NCBI GenBank assembly: GCA_005239435.1
Contig: SZNP01000007.1
Span: 124,001 to 188,000 of the forward strand
DNA length: 64,000 nt
Reading direction: 5' to 3'
DNA from: Halorussus salinisoli
GTDB lineage: Archaea > Halobacteriota > Halobacteria > Halobacteriales > Haladaptataceae
Part shown: positions 51,644 through 60,078 of the stretch, piece by piece
Layout: the number at the start of each line of letters is the position of its first letter
Position numbering within the stretch: the stretch's first letter is position 1
Made by a program: the position numbers and the translations under genes
Notes under the pieces: generated by a model
The model's database searches: none
What the model was told of the DNA's origin: nothing
Seen by the model: the letters and a program-made list of their open reading frames with translations, nothing else

Positions 51644-52981
51644 GTGGACGACGACCTTCGAGGCATCCGCGGCGCTGTGTACATCCCACAGGACGACTGG
51701 AACGCCTATCAGACGTGGGCAAACTACCGAAACTCCGTCGTCGAGCGTGACCTCGGGTACGCCACCAAAATCGGACTGAACAGTCTCCGAGTCTTCGCGT
51801 CCTACGAGTTCTGGCGTGAGGACGGCCCAGAGTTCTTCGCGCACGTCGAGCACTTCCTGACGACCTGCGAGTCTCGCGGTATCCGACCTCTCGTCGTCCT
51901 GTTCGAAGCCCCGCCGGAGGCCCCACCGACCGAGCAGAACCTCCACGCGACCGACCCCGAGAACGCCTTCGGCGTCCACTCGCCTTCCCGTCCCGAGGTC
52001 CTCCAACCGCGAAACTGGACGGGGTACGACCGGTCGCCCATCCACTTCGCCCGGCGCTGGGCCCAGGAGTACGCCACGGACGACCGCCTGCTCGCCACCG
52101 AAATCATGAACGAACCCGGGACGGTCCAACCCCGCAGGGACTTCGTAACCGACGCGCTCCGCACCGTCCGCGAGGCGGCCCCCGACGCGACTCTCACGAT
52201 GGGCACGAGGGACGTGCGTTTCGCCGAGCTCTACGACCGCGAGGTCCTCGACGACCTCGCCGGACTCGACGCCTACCAGTTCCACATGAATCTGCCCCGG
52301 AACCCGGAGTCGGCACGCCAGTACGTGGCCGACCAGCGTGCGCTCGCCGACGAAATCGCCGGAAAAGACCACGGCGAGGCGGAGCATCGAAAGCCCCTCT
52401 GGTGTACCGAGTGGCAACGCACCCTCGAGGAACCGCCCTCCCGCTTCGCGCCGAATCTCGCCAGTCTCGCGCCGACGATTCGAGAGGCCCACGACGCCGA
52501 GCTCATCGACGGCGACTTCTTCTGGAGTCTGATGCTCCGCCCGGCCTACCTGCGCGAACCGCGCGAGAAGGGCCGAATCAACGGGCTCTTTCACTCCGAC
52601 GGTGCGGTCTACTCCCGACTGGACGCCGAGGTAATCGCGGGCCGGCCGCTCGAACTCACCGGCCGACACGAACTCCCGACGTCGTGGCGCGGGCACCGAT
52701 TTCCGTACCCCGAACCGGTCGCCGACGGCGTGACTGACCCGGCCGATGCGGCTTACTCCGACGGCTCTGCTCGCTCGGACGACGAACCTCGCTCTGATGC
52801 CAAGACTCGTTCTGACGCCCTAACCCGGGCCGAGGGATCTGACGATCGTGACGGAGCCGAAACTACTAAATCGAACTCCGACGGAACCGAATCGTTTCGA
52901 GACCTCCGAGAGTCGCTAGCGGAGCGAATCAGACGGACGTTCGGCTTGAAGTCTGACGACGAGTGGTGGCGCGACGAGTGA
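51644..52981 (+). CDS. Glycoside hydrolase family 5-like protein
   Basis: 445 residues from GTG 51644. TACTTTTTAT at 51611-51620 is 28 bp upstream, so a leaderless GTG start is chosen over TTG 51638. TIM-barrel GH5-like features: IGLNSLRVFASYEFW, LVVLFEAPPEAPP, LLATEIMNEPGTVQP (N-E catalytic acid/base), YQFHMNLP and PLWCTEWQRT (candidate nucleophile Glu in TEW), GDFFWSLML. No signal peptide, so apparently cytoplasmic. The C-terminal ~80 residues are Ser/Asp/Arg-rich and low in complexity (SARSDDEPRSDAKTRSDALT), ending in a short helix. Substrate unknown; mannanase or glucosidase-like activity is possible. Confidence 0.75.
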   Translation: MDDDLRGIRGAVYIPQDDWNAYQTWANYRNSVVERDLGYATKIGLNSLRVFASYEFWREDGPEFFAHVEHFLTTCESRGIRPLVVLFEAPPEAPPTEQNLHATDPENAFGVHSPSRPEVLQPRNWTGYDRSPIHFARRWAQEYATDDRLLATEIMNEPGTVQPRRDFVTDALRTVREAAPDATLTMGTRDVRFAELYDREVLDDLAGLDAYQFHMNLPRNPESARQYVADQRALADEIAGKDHGEAEHRKPLWCTEWQRTLEEPPSRFAPNLASLAPTIREAHDAELIDGDFFWSLMLRPAYLREPREKGRINGLFHSDGAVYSRLDAEVIAGRPLELTGRHELPTSWRGHRFPYPEPVADGVTDPADAAYSDGSARSDDEPRSDAKTRSDALTRAEGSDDRDGAETTKSNSDGTESFRDLRESLAERIRRTFGLKSDDEWWRDE

Positions 52982-53379
52982 CCCGTCTCGTTCTCCCGTG
53001 AGCGTCGGAAGTCGGCTTCCTTTCCGGCATTACGGGAGTCGAGTGTAGACTCTGCTCTACTACTGAAAAGCCAAGAAGATAGCAAGTAGACTATCTACTC
53101 CTTGAGCCACTGAACCGCCGCACAGCACTGCCCAGTACCGTACTTCACGGCACCGCACTGCACCGCGCCGCACAGCACTGCGCCCCGTCCCTCCCCGCTT
53201 GCGCGCTCGTCCGCGTCTGCAGTGCGGTCGCGGACGAGCGCGCGGCGCATCCCGTGAGATGACCGGCCGTGGTCCTGTGGACGTGGGACGATAGACCGTG
53301 GTTCCGTCGAGGGTGAGAAGTCGCAAAGTCGGAACGAAGAGAAAATCCGAAGAACGAAGAGAAAATCCGAAGACCGACT
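52982..53379 (+). repeat. Intergenic repeats including a 15-bp perfect hairpin
   Basis: No gene seen. 53120-53185 is a run of CACCGCAC/CAGCACTGC-type short repeats. 53201-53215 (GCGCGCTCGTCCGCG) is perfectly complementary to 53229-53243 with a 13-nt loop, a member or relative of the dispersed hairpin repeats. 53332-53371 is a perfect 20-bp tandem duplication (GAACGAAGAGAAAATCCGAA twice) just after the aldehyde dehydrogenase stop. AGCAAGTAGACTATCTACTC near 53082-53101 is AT-richer. Confidence 0.65.
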
Positions 53380-54810
53380 TCAGAGGACGATGCTCTTCTT
53401 CCGAACCATCTCCTCGATTGTGGTGTGGAGACCCTGCCGACCGATACCGGAGGCCTTGTTACCGCCGAAGGGGATGTCGCCGAGACCGTGGCTCGGGGCA
53501 CCGTTGATGCGGACCGCGCCCGCGTCGAGTTTGTCACTCATCTCCATCGCGCGGTCGTAGTCGCTGGTGAACACGGCGGCGTCGAGCGCGAGTTCGCCGT
53601 GGTTGGCGATTCCGATGGCCTCCTCCTCGTCCTCGAAGGTCGTCACGACCGCGACCGGTCCGAACTGCTCCTCGTGGACGATGCGGGCGTCGTGAGGCAC
53701 GTTCGCCAGCAGGGTCGGTTCGAAGTGAGCGCCGTCGCGCTCGCCGCCGCGAACCAGGTCCGCGCCCTTCTCCACGGCGTCCTCGACCAGTTCCTCGACC
53801 CACTCGGCCTGGCCCTCGTTGATGAGGGGCCCCATCGTGGTGTCCTCCTCGAAGAGGTCGCCGGGTTGCCAGCTATCGACCTCGGCCTCCAGCAGGTCCA
53901 CTACCTCGTCGTGGACCGACTCGTGCGCGAGGACGCGACTCACGGCCGAGCATCGCTGGCCCGCGTACTTGAACGACCCCTTGGCACACTGGCCCGCCAC
54001 GTCCGAGAGGTCGGCGTCGGGGAAGACGACTGCGGGCGCGTTCCCGCCCAACTCCATGTGGAGATTGACCATGCCGCTCTCCTTGGCGACGTGTTTCCCG
54101 GCGGCGCTCGACCCGGTCATCGAAATCACGTCGATGCGGTCGTCGCCAGAGAGTACGTCGCCGATGACGCTCCCGCGGCCCGGCACGAAGTTGAACGCAC
54201 CGTCGGGAAGGTCGAGGTCCGCAATCACGTCGGCCAGAATCGCGGCGCTAATCGGAGTGTCGCTCGCGGGCTTCAGGATGACCGAGTTCCCGGCCGCGAG
54301 CGCGGGTGCGACCGACAGCGCGGTGGTCGAGACGGGGTAGTTGTACGGAGTGATAGCCAGCACCGTCCCCATCGGTTCGTGCTTGACGATGGCGTCCCAG
54401 CCCTCGTGTCCGGCCGTGGTTCCTTCGCGGAACTCCCCTTTCAGCGACCGAATCTCCTCGATGGCGCGGCGGAATCGCTCGGCCGCGCTCTCGACTTCGC
54501 CACGGGCCGACGAGATGGGCTTGCCCGCCTCGCGCACGATGACCTCCGCCAGTTCCTCCTTACGGTCCAGTAGGCCGTCGGCAATCGCGTCCAACCACTC
54601 GACGCGCTGAGGGATGGTCGTCTCGCGCATTTCGACCTGTGCGGCCTCCGCGGCTGCGAGCGCGTCGTCGGCCTGCTCGGGCGACGCGGACGCTACCTGC
54701 GCGAACGACCCGCCGTCCGCGAGGTCGGTGACTTCGAGTACGTCGTCGGCGTCTCGCCAGTCGCCATCGATGTAGAGACGTTCCCGACGCTGGAGTGGTT
54801 GTTGTGACAT
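53380..54810 (-). CDS. Aldehyde dehydrogenase (GapN/lactaldehyde-dehydrogenase-like)
   Basis: 476 residues from ATG 54810. ALDH signatures: ITPYNYPVSTTALSVAPALA, GNSVILKPASDTPI, FNFVPGRGSVIGD, MTGSSAAGKHV, MELGGNAP (general-base Glu), AGQRCSAVSRV (catalytic Cys) and EEQFGPVAVV. The sequence resembles the NADP-type GapN/lactaldehyde group more than betaine aldehyde dehydrogenase; the substrate is uncertain. No operon partner. The 5' side faces the carbon-nitrogen hydrolase divergently. Confidence 0.92.
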   Translation of the reverse strand: MSQQPLQRRERLYIDGDWRDADDVLEVTDLADGGSFAQVASASPEQADDALAAAEAAQVEMRETTIPQRVEWLDAIADGLLDRKEELAEVIVREAGKPISSARGEVESAAERFRRAIEEIRSLKGEFREGTTAGHEGWDAIVKHEPMGTVLAITPYNYPVSTTALSVAPALAAGNSVILKPASDTPISAAILADVIADLDLPDGAFNFVPGRGSVIGDVLSGDDRIDVISMTGSSAAGKHVAKESGMVNLHMELGGNAPAVVFPDADLSDVAGQCAKGSFKYAGQRCSAVSRVLAHESVHDEVVDLLEAEVDSWQPGDLFEEDTTMGPLINEGQAEWVEELVEDAVEKGADLVRGGERDGAHFEPTLLANVPHDARIVHEEQFGPVAVVTTFEDEEEAIGIANHGELALDAAVFTSDYDRAMEMSDKLDAGAVRINGAPSHGLGDIPFGGNKASGIGRQGLHTTIEEMVRKKSIVL

Positions 54811-54956
54811 ACACCCCACTTAGCACTCCGTGGGTAAAATATTTACTCACGATTGGATTAATGACGCTCCTTTCGTCGACTCCTATCCCGACTCGACCGA
54901 ACTACGTCCTCCACGCGACCAGACCGTTTTTCTCGTATGCTTTCGACTCGGTAGAC

Positions 54957-55847
54957 ATGACCGACGCCGGACCCCCCGCAGACGCCCCGACAGTCGCGGC
55001 CTGCCAGATGGCGGTCGCCGACCTCGACGTGGACGCGAATCTCGAATCGATTTGCGAGCGCGTGACCGCCCTTCCCCCGGACGTGGACGTGGCGCTCTTC
55101 CCCGAATACGCCCTGACCGGGTTCGTCGCCGACGAGCGAGTGTACGCCGCCGCCCTCTCGCGCGACAGTGACGCGCTCGCCCGTCTGCACGACCTCGCGG
55201 TCGCCACCGACTGCGCTCTCCTCGTCGGATTCGTCGAGGTCGTGGGCAGTGCCGACGCCATCCCGGACGCCGCCACCGTTTCCGACTCCGACCCTGCCAC
55301 CGCCGTCGTTTCCGACGCCGACTCTCCCACCGCCGCTCCGACCGAACCGACCTACTACAACGCCGTCGCGTATCTTGACCCTGACGGCGGAACCACCGTC
55401 TATCGGAAGCGCCACCTCTGGGCGGGCGAACAGGACGTTCTGGTCTCCGGCCGCGAACGCGTCACGGTCGAAACGCCCGCCGGGACCACGGCGCTGTCGA
55501 CCTGCTACGACCTCAACTTCGTCGGCGAGAGCTCGGCCTACGCTCACCCCGACGTAGACGCCCTCTTCGTCGTCGGTGCGTGGCCTGCGGCCCACAGTCA
55601 GAATTGGAAACTACTCTTGCGCGCTCGCGCGCTCGACGGCGTTCGCTGGGTCGTCGGCGCTGGCCGGACTGGCAAGAAGACGGTCGGGGGCCCTACGGAA
55701 TACGCCGGGCGCTCGCGGGTCGTTCGACCGGACGGGAGCGTGCAAGCGGGACTGAACCGCGGCGAGCGCGACCTCGTAGCCGACTTGGACCCCGCTGTGT
55801 TCGAGGACTGTCGGGAGTTCATCCCGGTCTTCGAGGACGGAAGATAG
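54957..55847 (+). CDS. Carbon-nitrogen hydrolase (nitrilase superfamily)
   Basis: 296 residues from ATG 54957. The catalytic Glu-Lys-Cys triad is visible: ALFPEYALTG, VYRKRHLWAG and STCYDLNF. Members hydrolyse non-peptide C-N bonds (nitriles, amides, carbamoyl amines). An insertion between the first two motifs (SDSDPATAVVSDADSPTAAP) is low-complexity and absent from typical members; it may be a surface loop expanded by local duplication. The upstream in-frame ATG at 54795 overlaps the aldehyde dehydrogenase promoter and lacks family similarity. Confidence 0.87.
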   Translation: MTDAGPPADAPTVAACQMAVADLDVDANLESICERVTALPPDVDVALFPEYALTGFVADERVYAAALSRDSDALARLHDLAVATDCALLVGFVEVVGSADAIPDAATVSDSDPATAVVSDADSPTAAPTEPTYYNAVAYLDPDGGTTVYRKRHLWAGEQDVLVSGRERVTVETPAGTTALSTCYDLNFVGESSAYAHPDVDALFVVGAWPAAHSQNWKLLLRARALDGVRWVVGAGRTGKKTVGGPTEYAGRSRVVRPDGSVQAGLNRGERDLVADLDPAVFEDCREFIPVFEDGR

Positions 55848-55959
55848 AACTTAGTTTCTTAGATGATTATTTATATGGGTTAAACGCTGGCGTGTATTTC
55901 CGGGTTTGCGACGAGGAACGTCTACGAGCGATTTCGGGCGTGGTAGCTGTTTTTCAGAA

Positions 55960-56145
55960 GAAGCTAGCTCCTTCTCGAGCCACTGAACGACCGCACCGCG
56001 ACGGCCTCACGCCTCCCCAGCCTCCTGCCTTGCTCGGCTACCGGAGGACAAACGACGTCTTCCGAGCCTGCACTGGCGTTCGCTCGCACAGACCTCGCGC
56101 GGGTTGGCGCGACCCGCGATTTGGGTCGCGCCAGCACGCGCCGGG
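55960..56145 (+). repeat. Intergenic hairpin repeat (family copy 3)
   Basis: Blocks: AAGCTAGCTCCTTCTCGAGC, CCGCACCGCGACGGCCTCAC, GCCTCCCCAGCCTCCTGCC, a unique middle, CTCGCGCGGGTT, a perfect 10-bp stem (56106-56115 with 56123-56132, loop of seven), then AGCACGCGCC. Same block order as copy 2 with a different stem sequence. Occupies most of the gap (55848-56270) before dpsA. The rest of that gap has an AT-rich segment near 55850-55885 and CCTTAAGCGG at 56226-56235, the likely dpsA TATA. Confidence 0.75.
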
Positions 56146-56270
56146 GTAGAAGACGAGCAGCGCGCGCCAATTCGAGAGGTGACGAAACTCCGCAGACGGC
56201 GTAGAAACGGGACACCTGCGAACAGCCTTAAGCGGTCCCCGGTGGTACCCGATGCAGGAGGAACACGAAC

Positions 56271-56807
56271 GTGAGCCAACAGCGACAGGTACTCCAGCAG
56301 GCCGGCACCGTCGAGGGCAACGCCGTCCGCTTCGACACCGAGAAGGCCGAGCAGATGGTCGAGGCGCTGAACGCCGACCTCTCGGCGACCTACGTTCTCT
56401 ACCACCAACTCCGGAAACACCACTGGAGCGTCACCGGAGCGCAGGCGGGCGAACTCCGGCGATTTTTCGGCGACGCCTCGTACGACGCCGAGCGCCACGC
56501 CGACGTGCTGGCGCGTCGAATCGGCGCAATCGGCGGGGTTCCCGTGAGTGGCCCGGCGGCGTTCGAGCGCCACAGTCCCGTCCCGTTCGAGGGCGAGGAC
56601 GTGTACGACGTGCGGACCTCGCTGGAGAACGACCTCGAGGCCTACGGCGACCTCATCGAGAGCGTCAGCAGTCACATCGAGTTCGCCGAGAGCCTCGGCG
56701 ACCACGCCACCGGCACCCTCCTCCGGGACCTACTACTGGACCTCGAATCCCGCGCCCACGCCATCGACGGCTTTCTCGCCCACGACTCGCTGACGCTGTG
56801 GGAGTGA
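56271..56807 (+). CDS. dpsA: DpsA, DNA-protecting ferritin-like protein
   Basis: 178 residues from GTG 56271, with AGGAGGA about 12 bases upstream. Dps signatures: LNADLSATYVLYHQLRKHHW (ferroxidase His), RRFFGDASYDAERHADVLAR (Asp/Glu ligands between subunits) and IESVSSHIEFAESLGDHATG. Haloarchaeal DpsA forms a dodecamer that stores iron and detoxifies peroxide. An ATG at 56252 is out of frame. No DtxR-like TTAGG-N4-CCTAA site is visible upstream, unlike the 14033 operon. Confidence 0.95.
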   Translation: MSQQRQVLQQAGTVEGNAVRFDTEKAEQMVEALNADLSATYVLYHQLRKHHWSVTGAQAGELRRFFGDASYDAERHADVLARRIGAIGGVPVSGPAAFERHSPVPFEGEDVYDVRTSLENDLEAYGDLIESVSSHIEFAESLGDHATGTLLRDLLLDLESRAHAIDGFLAHDSLTLWE

Positions 56808-56828
56808 CACTGTGGGAGTGACACTGTG
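56796..56828 (+). repeat. 14-bp tandem duplication over the dpsA stop codon
   Basis: CTGTGGGAGTGACA occurs at 56796-56809 and 56810-56823, followed by CTGTG at 56824. The unit contains the final LWE codons and stop of dpsA, so the extra copy duplicates a stop downstream. Consistent with recent slippage. Confidence 0.85.
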
Positions 56829-56981
56829 AAGCCGACGTCGTGACGGTACCACTGCGAGCGTCACGAGATTTCGCGAAGACTTCCGGATTCCCGCCTTCCA
56901 GAACCTCTCGCGTTCGATTCTCGCCGGTGATAATCCGCGAGACATTTATTATCCGGGATTACATCTACCGAAATAACGCCG

Positions 56982-57731
56982 ATGGTGTCGAAAGCGTTCT
57001 TTACCGGGTCGAAGTACCTCGTCGAAGAGAACGACGGGCGACACGACTACGTCCGATACGACGGGGAACGATTTCTCGCGGTACTGTCGGCGGCAGGACA
57101 GAAAGTCGTCCGAGCGCCGTTCGAGGCCGACGAAGCGAAGGCCACGTATCTGAAGGTGCTCGTCCGGGTCAACGAGAGCTATTTCGCGGCCCGCGAGTAC
57201 GAGGACGACGCGAAGGGGAAGTACTTCAAACACGACGAGCGCGCGGAGCGACGCTTCCGGATTCGGACCGCCGAGCGACTCGGCGACTGCGTGGACGAAC
57301 TCCACGCCTTGCTCTCGGCTCACGACGAACTGGTCGGGACCGCCGTCGACCAGGCCGGGCGCGGGGAGGGGAACGCGGAACGCGACCGAGCGCGTTCGGC
57401 GGTTCGCTCGACGCTACTCGCCTGTACCGACCGAGCCATCAGCGAGGGCTGGTTTCCGGTCGTCGAGTCGTACTACCACAGTCTCAGTCCCGGCGAACTC
57501 GTCGCCGAGGACCGCGAGCGCCGAAAACAACGCATCGAGGGCACCGAGGACTCCCACGGAATCAGGGAACTCCTCGACGAGCCCCACTTCGACCGACTCC
57601 GCGAGCGCGATCTCCACCGGATTCGGGAGATAAACCGGGAGTCGCCCGGGTCGGACGCTCGCGTCTGGAAGCGCATTCTGGAACAGCGCCCGTGGTACGT
57701 CGGTCACGAGCGCGAGCAGACCGTCGCCTGA
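56982..57731 (+). CDS. Conserved-looking soluble protein of unknown function
   Basis: 249 residues, charged and helical. Recognisable stretches: FFTGSKYLVEENDGRHDYVR, FEADEAKATYLKVLVRVNES, YFAAREYEDDAKGKYFKHDE, DELVGTAVDQ, YYHSLSPGELVAED, RIREINRESPGSDARVWKRI and PWYVGHER. No motif points to an enzyme. TATA-like ATTTATTA near 56948 is 34 bp upstream of the ATG, implying a very short leader. I do not recognise the family. Confidence 0.65.
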   Translation: MVSKAFFTGSKYLVEENDGRHDYVRYDGERFLAVLSAAGQKVVRAPFEADEAKATYLKVLVRVNESYFAAREYEDDAKGKYFKHDERAERRFRIRTAERLGDCVDELHALLSAHDELVGTAVDQAGRGEGNAERDRARSAVRSTLLACTDRAISEGWFPVVESYYHSLSPGELVAEDRERRKQRIEGTEDSHGIRELLDEPHFDRLRERDLHRIREINRESPGSDARVWKRILEQRPWYVGHEREQTVA

Positions 57732-57792
57732 AGCGCCACGAAGGGGTCGGAGCCGTCGATCGTCGTCCGGAGCCTCTACGCCCACGACCGAC

Positions 57793-58515
57793 CTACAGCG
57801 GAAGCCAATCGGTCGTGATGTCCTCGTCCGTGAGATGCCAGCGTTGCTCGATCTCGTCGCCGTACTGGACCTCGACCACCGCGTCGAACAGCGCCTCGAT
57901 GGAGTCGACCGTCTCGGAGTCGTACTCGGCGGGAAGGTGGTAGTGGGCCATGCCGTCGAATCGCTCGACTGTCTCGGTCAGTCCGAGCAGGAACCGGCGC
58001 ACGTCCCGGTCGTCGTAGTCGGCGACCAGCGGCGTAATCGAGTCGAAGCAGAGCCGGAGTTCCGCGGGCGAGAGGCTCCCCACCTCCGAGTCGAACTGTT
58101 CGATGGTCTCCTCGACGGTCTCCCCGAGGTCACGGAGGTCGTCGCCCTCGACGCTCACGCACTGGAACGGCTGGCCGAAGTGGTCTCGCACGTCGGTCTC
58201 GCCCCCGTCTCGAACGTCGGTTCCACTCCCGCCTCGCACGTCGGCCTGCCAGTCCACGACCGCGGCTTCGTCGCGGTACGGCCCCGACTGGGCGGACGTG
58301 AGCTTCGAGTGGGCTATCGCTGGCGTCGCGTCGGTCGTCACGAACAACCGATAGCGAGGTCCGGCGCTCGACTCCCCCAGCAGACGTTCGCAGGCCGCAT
58401 CGAGCGCGTCGGTCCCGACGAGCAAGATGTTACACCCGTTTCGCTTCAGGTTAGCCAGCCGATGCCTAAATCGGGCTGTCGCTTCTGGACTCCCCCTTCG
58501 TTCCTCCCCACACAT
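57793..58515 (-). CDS. DUF7504-like RecA-type signalling protein
   Basis: 240 residues from ATG 58515; minus-strand CTTATTG near 58544 places a leaderless start there. The RecA-like domain matches the 3576 protein over its second half: LRLCFDSITPLVADYDDRDV, RRFLLGLTETVERFDGMAHY, ETVDSIEALFDAVVEV followed by GDEIEQRW. It lacks the winged helix of that paralog. It has a good alpha/beta start (CNILLVGTDALDAACERLLG) but no Walker A. Three 8-residue repeats (DVRGGSGT, DVRDGGET, DVRDHFGQ) interrupt the middle. Confidence 0.74.
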   Translation of the reverse strand: MCGEERRGSPEATARFRHRLANLKRNGCNILLVGTDALDAACERLLGESSAGPRYRLFVTTDATPAIAHSKLTSAQSGPYRDEAAVVDWQADVRGGSGTDVRDGGETDVRDHFGQPFQCVSVEGDDLRDLGETVEETIEQFDSEVGSLSPAELRLCFDSITPLVADYDDRDVRRFLLGLTETVERFDGMAHYHLPAEYDSETVDSIEALFDAVVEVQYGDEIEQRWHLTDEDITTDWLPL

Positions 58516-58642
58516 TGATTCACTAATAACGGCTATGATTGCAATAAGTGTTTCGGACAAATGAAAACGCTGATTCCGAATCCTCGGCAAGAAACGTGGG
58601 TGAGCCGAGACCTTTCACGCTCGGAGCGCCGAGGTAAACGCG

Positions 58643-59734
58643 ATGAGTGACCACCTGTTCGGTTCGCTGTCGATTCGCGGAACGACGGTTCGAAATCGGG
58701 TGATGGTGTCGCCGATGTGTCAGTACTCGTGCGACCGCGACGGTCTCGCTACCGACTGGCACGAGGTCCACCTCGGGAGTCGCGCCACCGGGGGAGCAGG
58801 TATCGTGATGACCGAGGCGACCGCGGTCGAACCGCGAGGCCGCATCTCGCCGCACGACCTCGGCATCTGGAGCGACGACCACGCCGACGCCCTCGCGCCC
58901 GTCGCCGAGTTCGTCTCCGAGCGCGGTGCGACCCCCGCCATCCAGTTGGCCCACGCGGGACGGAAAGCCAGCAAGACCCGGCCGTGGGACGGAAGCGTTC
59001 CCCTCCAACCCGACGAGGGCGGATGGGAGACCGTCGCCCCGAGCGCGAGTCCGTACCCCTACGACGACGGAGAGGCCCGGACGCGGAAGTTGGACCGCGA
59101 GGACGTCGAGGAAGTCAAAGCCAACTTCGTCGCCGCGGCCGAACGCGCCATCGACGCCGGCTTCGAAATCGCGGAGGTCCACGCCGCCCACGGTTACCTG
59201 CTCCACGAGTTCCTCTCGCCCGTCACGAACCACCGGGACGACGAGTACGGCGGCGACTTCGAGGGGAGAACTCGACTCGTCCGGGAAATCGTCTCCGCGG
59301 TCCGCGAGGTCTGGCCCGGCGACCTGCCGGTCTTCGTCCGGGTCTCGGCGACCGACTGGCTTCCCGACCGCGAGTCGTGGACCGTCGAGGACACCGCCAG
59401 ACTCGCCCCGCTCCTCGCCGATGCGGGCGCTGACCTCGTGGACGTGAGCGCAGGTGGTCTCCACCCCGACCAGCGGATTCCGAGTGCGGGACCCAACTAT
59501 CAGGTTCCCTACGCCGAGCGCGTGGGCGAATCCACCGAGGCGCTCGTGGGCGCAGTCGGCGGCATCAACGAGGCCGAACAGGCCGACGCCCTGATTCGCA
59601 ACGACCGCGCAGATCTCGCCATCGTCGGTCGAGAACACCTCCGTGACCCATACTTCGCACTCCACGCCGCCGAGAAACTGGGCGTCGAAGACGAGGCGGA
59701 GTGGCCGATTCAGTACCGGCGCGCAGTGCAGTGA
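58643..59734 (+). CDS. NADH:flavin oxidoreductase (old yellow enzyme, YqjM-like)
   Basis: 363 residues. YqjM-class markers: Cys26 and Tyr28 in MVSPMCQYS, the substrate pair in QLAHAGRKA, AAHGYLLHEFLSP, NHRDDEYGG, RVSATDW and VGREHLRDPYFALHAAEKLG (FMN phosphate region). FMN-dependent ene-reductases of this class reduce activated C=C bonds with NAD(P)H and are often linked to oxidative or electrophile stress. The last ~25 bp overlap the convergent small membrane gene. Confidence 0.93.
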   Translation: MSDHLFGSLSIRGTTVRNRVMVSPMCQYSCDRDGLATDWHEVHLGSRATGGAGIVMTEATAVEPRGRISPHDLGIWSDDHADALAPVAEFVSERGATPAIQLAHAGRKASKTRPWDGSVPLQPDEGGWETVAPSASPYPYDDGEARTRKLDREDVEEVKANFVAAAERAIDAGFEIAEVHAAHGYLLHEFLSPVTNHRDDEYGGDFEGRTRLVREIVSAVREVWPGDLPVFVRVSATDWLPDRESWTVEDTARLAPLLADAGADLVDVSAGGLHPDQRIPSAGPNYQVPYAERVGESTEALVGAVGGINEAEQADALIRNDRADLAIVGREHLRDPYFALHAAEKLGVEDEAEWPIQYRRAVQ

Positions 59735-60036
59735 GTTAGCTTCCGCTCTCGGCATATTAGCTTTCGCGCGATGGCGACGATACCGACGAGAAACGCGAGA
59801 CCGCCCGCGAGTACGACGAGGAATCCGACGAGCAAGCCAGGGAGGGTTCGGGACGTTTGGGCGACGAACCGGCCGACGAGATGGAGTCCCCACCCGACGA
59901 CGAGGACGCCGTAGAGTTCGAGCAGTTCGCCGTCGCTGGCGTAGTCGAGGTCGTCTCGGGCGGAAATCGAGGACGTATCTCGGAGCGTCGTGCGCTGACC
60001 GAAGACCCAATCCCGGCGAGTGTCAGTCGGTCTCAC
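59710..60036 (-). CDS. Small membrane protein, two helices
   Basis: 108 residues from GTG 60036 (start uncertain). A hydrophilic N-terminus with TTLRDTSSISARDDLDYASD is followed by two membrane helices (YGVLVVGWGLHLVGRFVAQ and LPGLLVGFLVVLAGGLAFLV) and a basic tail. Its 3' end overlaps the end of the flavin oxidoreductase gene by about 25 bp. The hydrophobic profile is too regular to be a simple shadow and the region has no gene on the other strand. Function unknown. Confidence 0.5.
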   Translation of the reverse strand: MRPTDTRRDWVFGQRTTLRDTSSISARDDLDYASDGELLELYGVLVVGWGLHLVGRFVAQTSRTLPGLLVGFLVVLAGGLAFLVGIVAIARKLICRERKLTHCTARRY

Positions 60037-60078
60037 ACCGTGACAACCTATTTTGCTGCCGATGCCGCCCCGTCGAGT

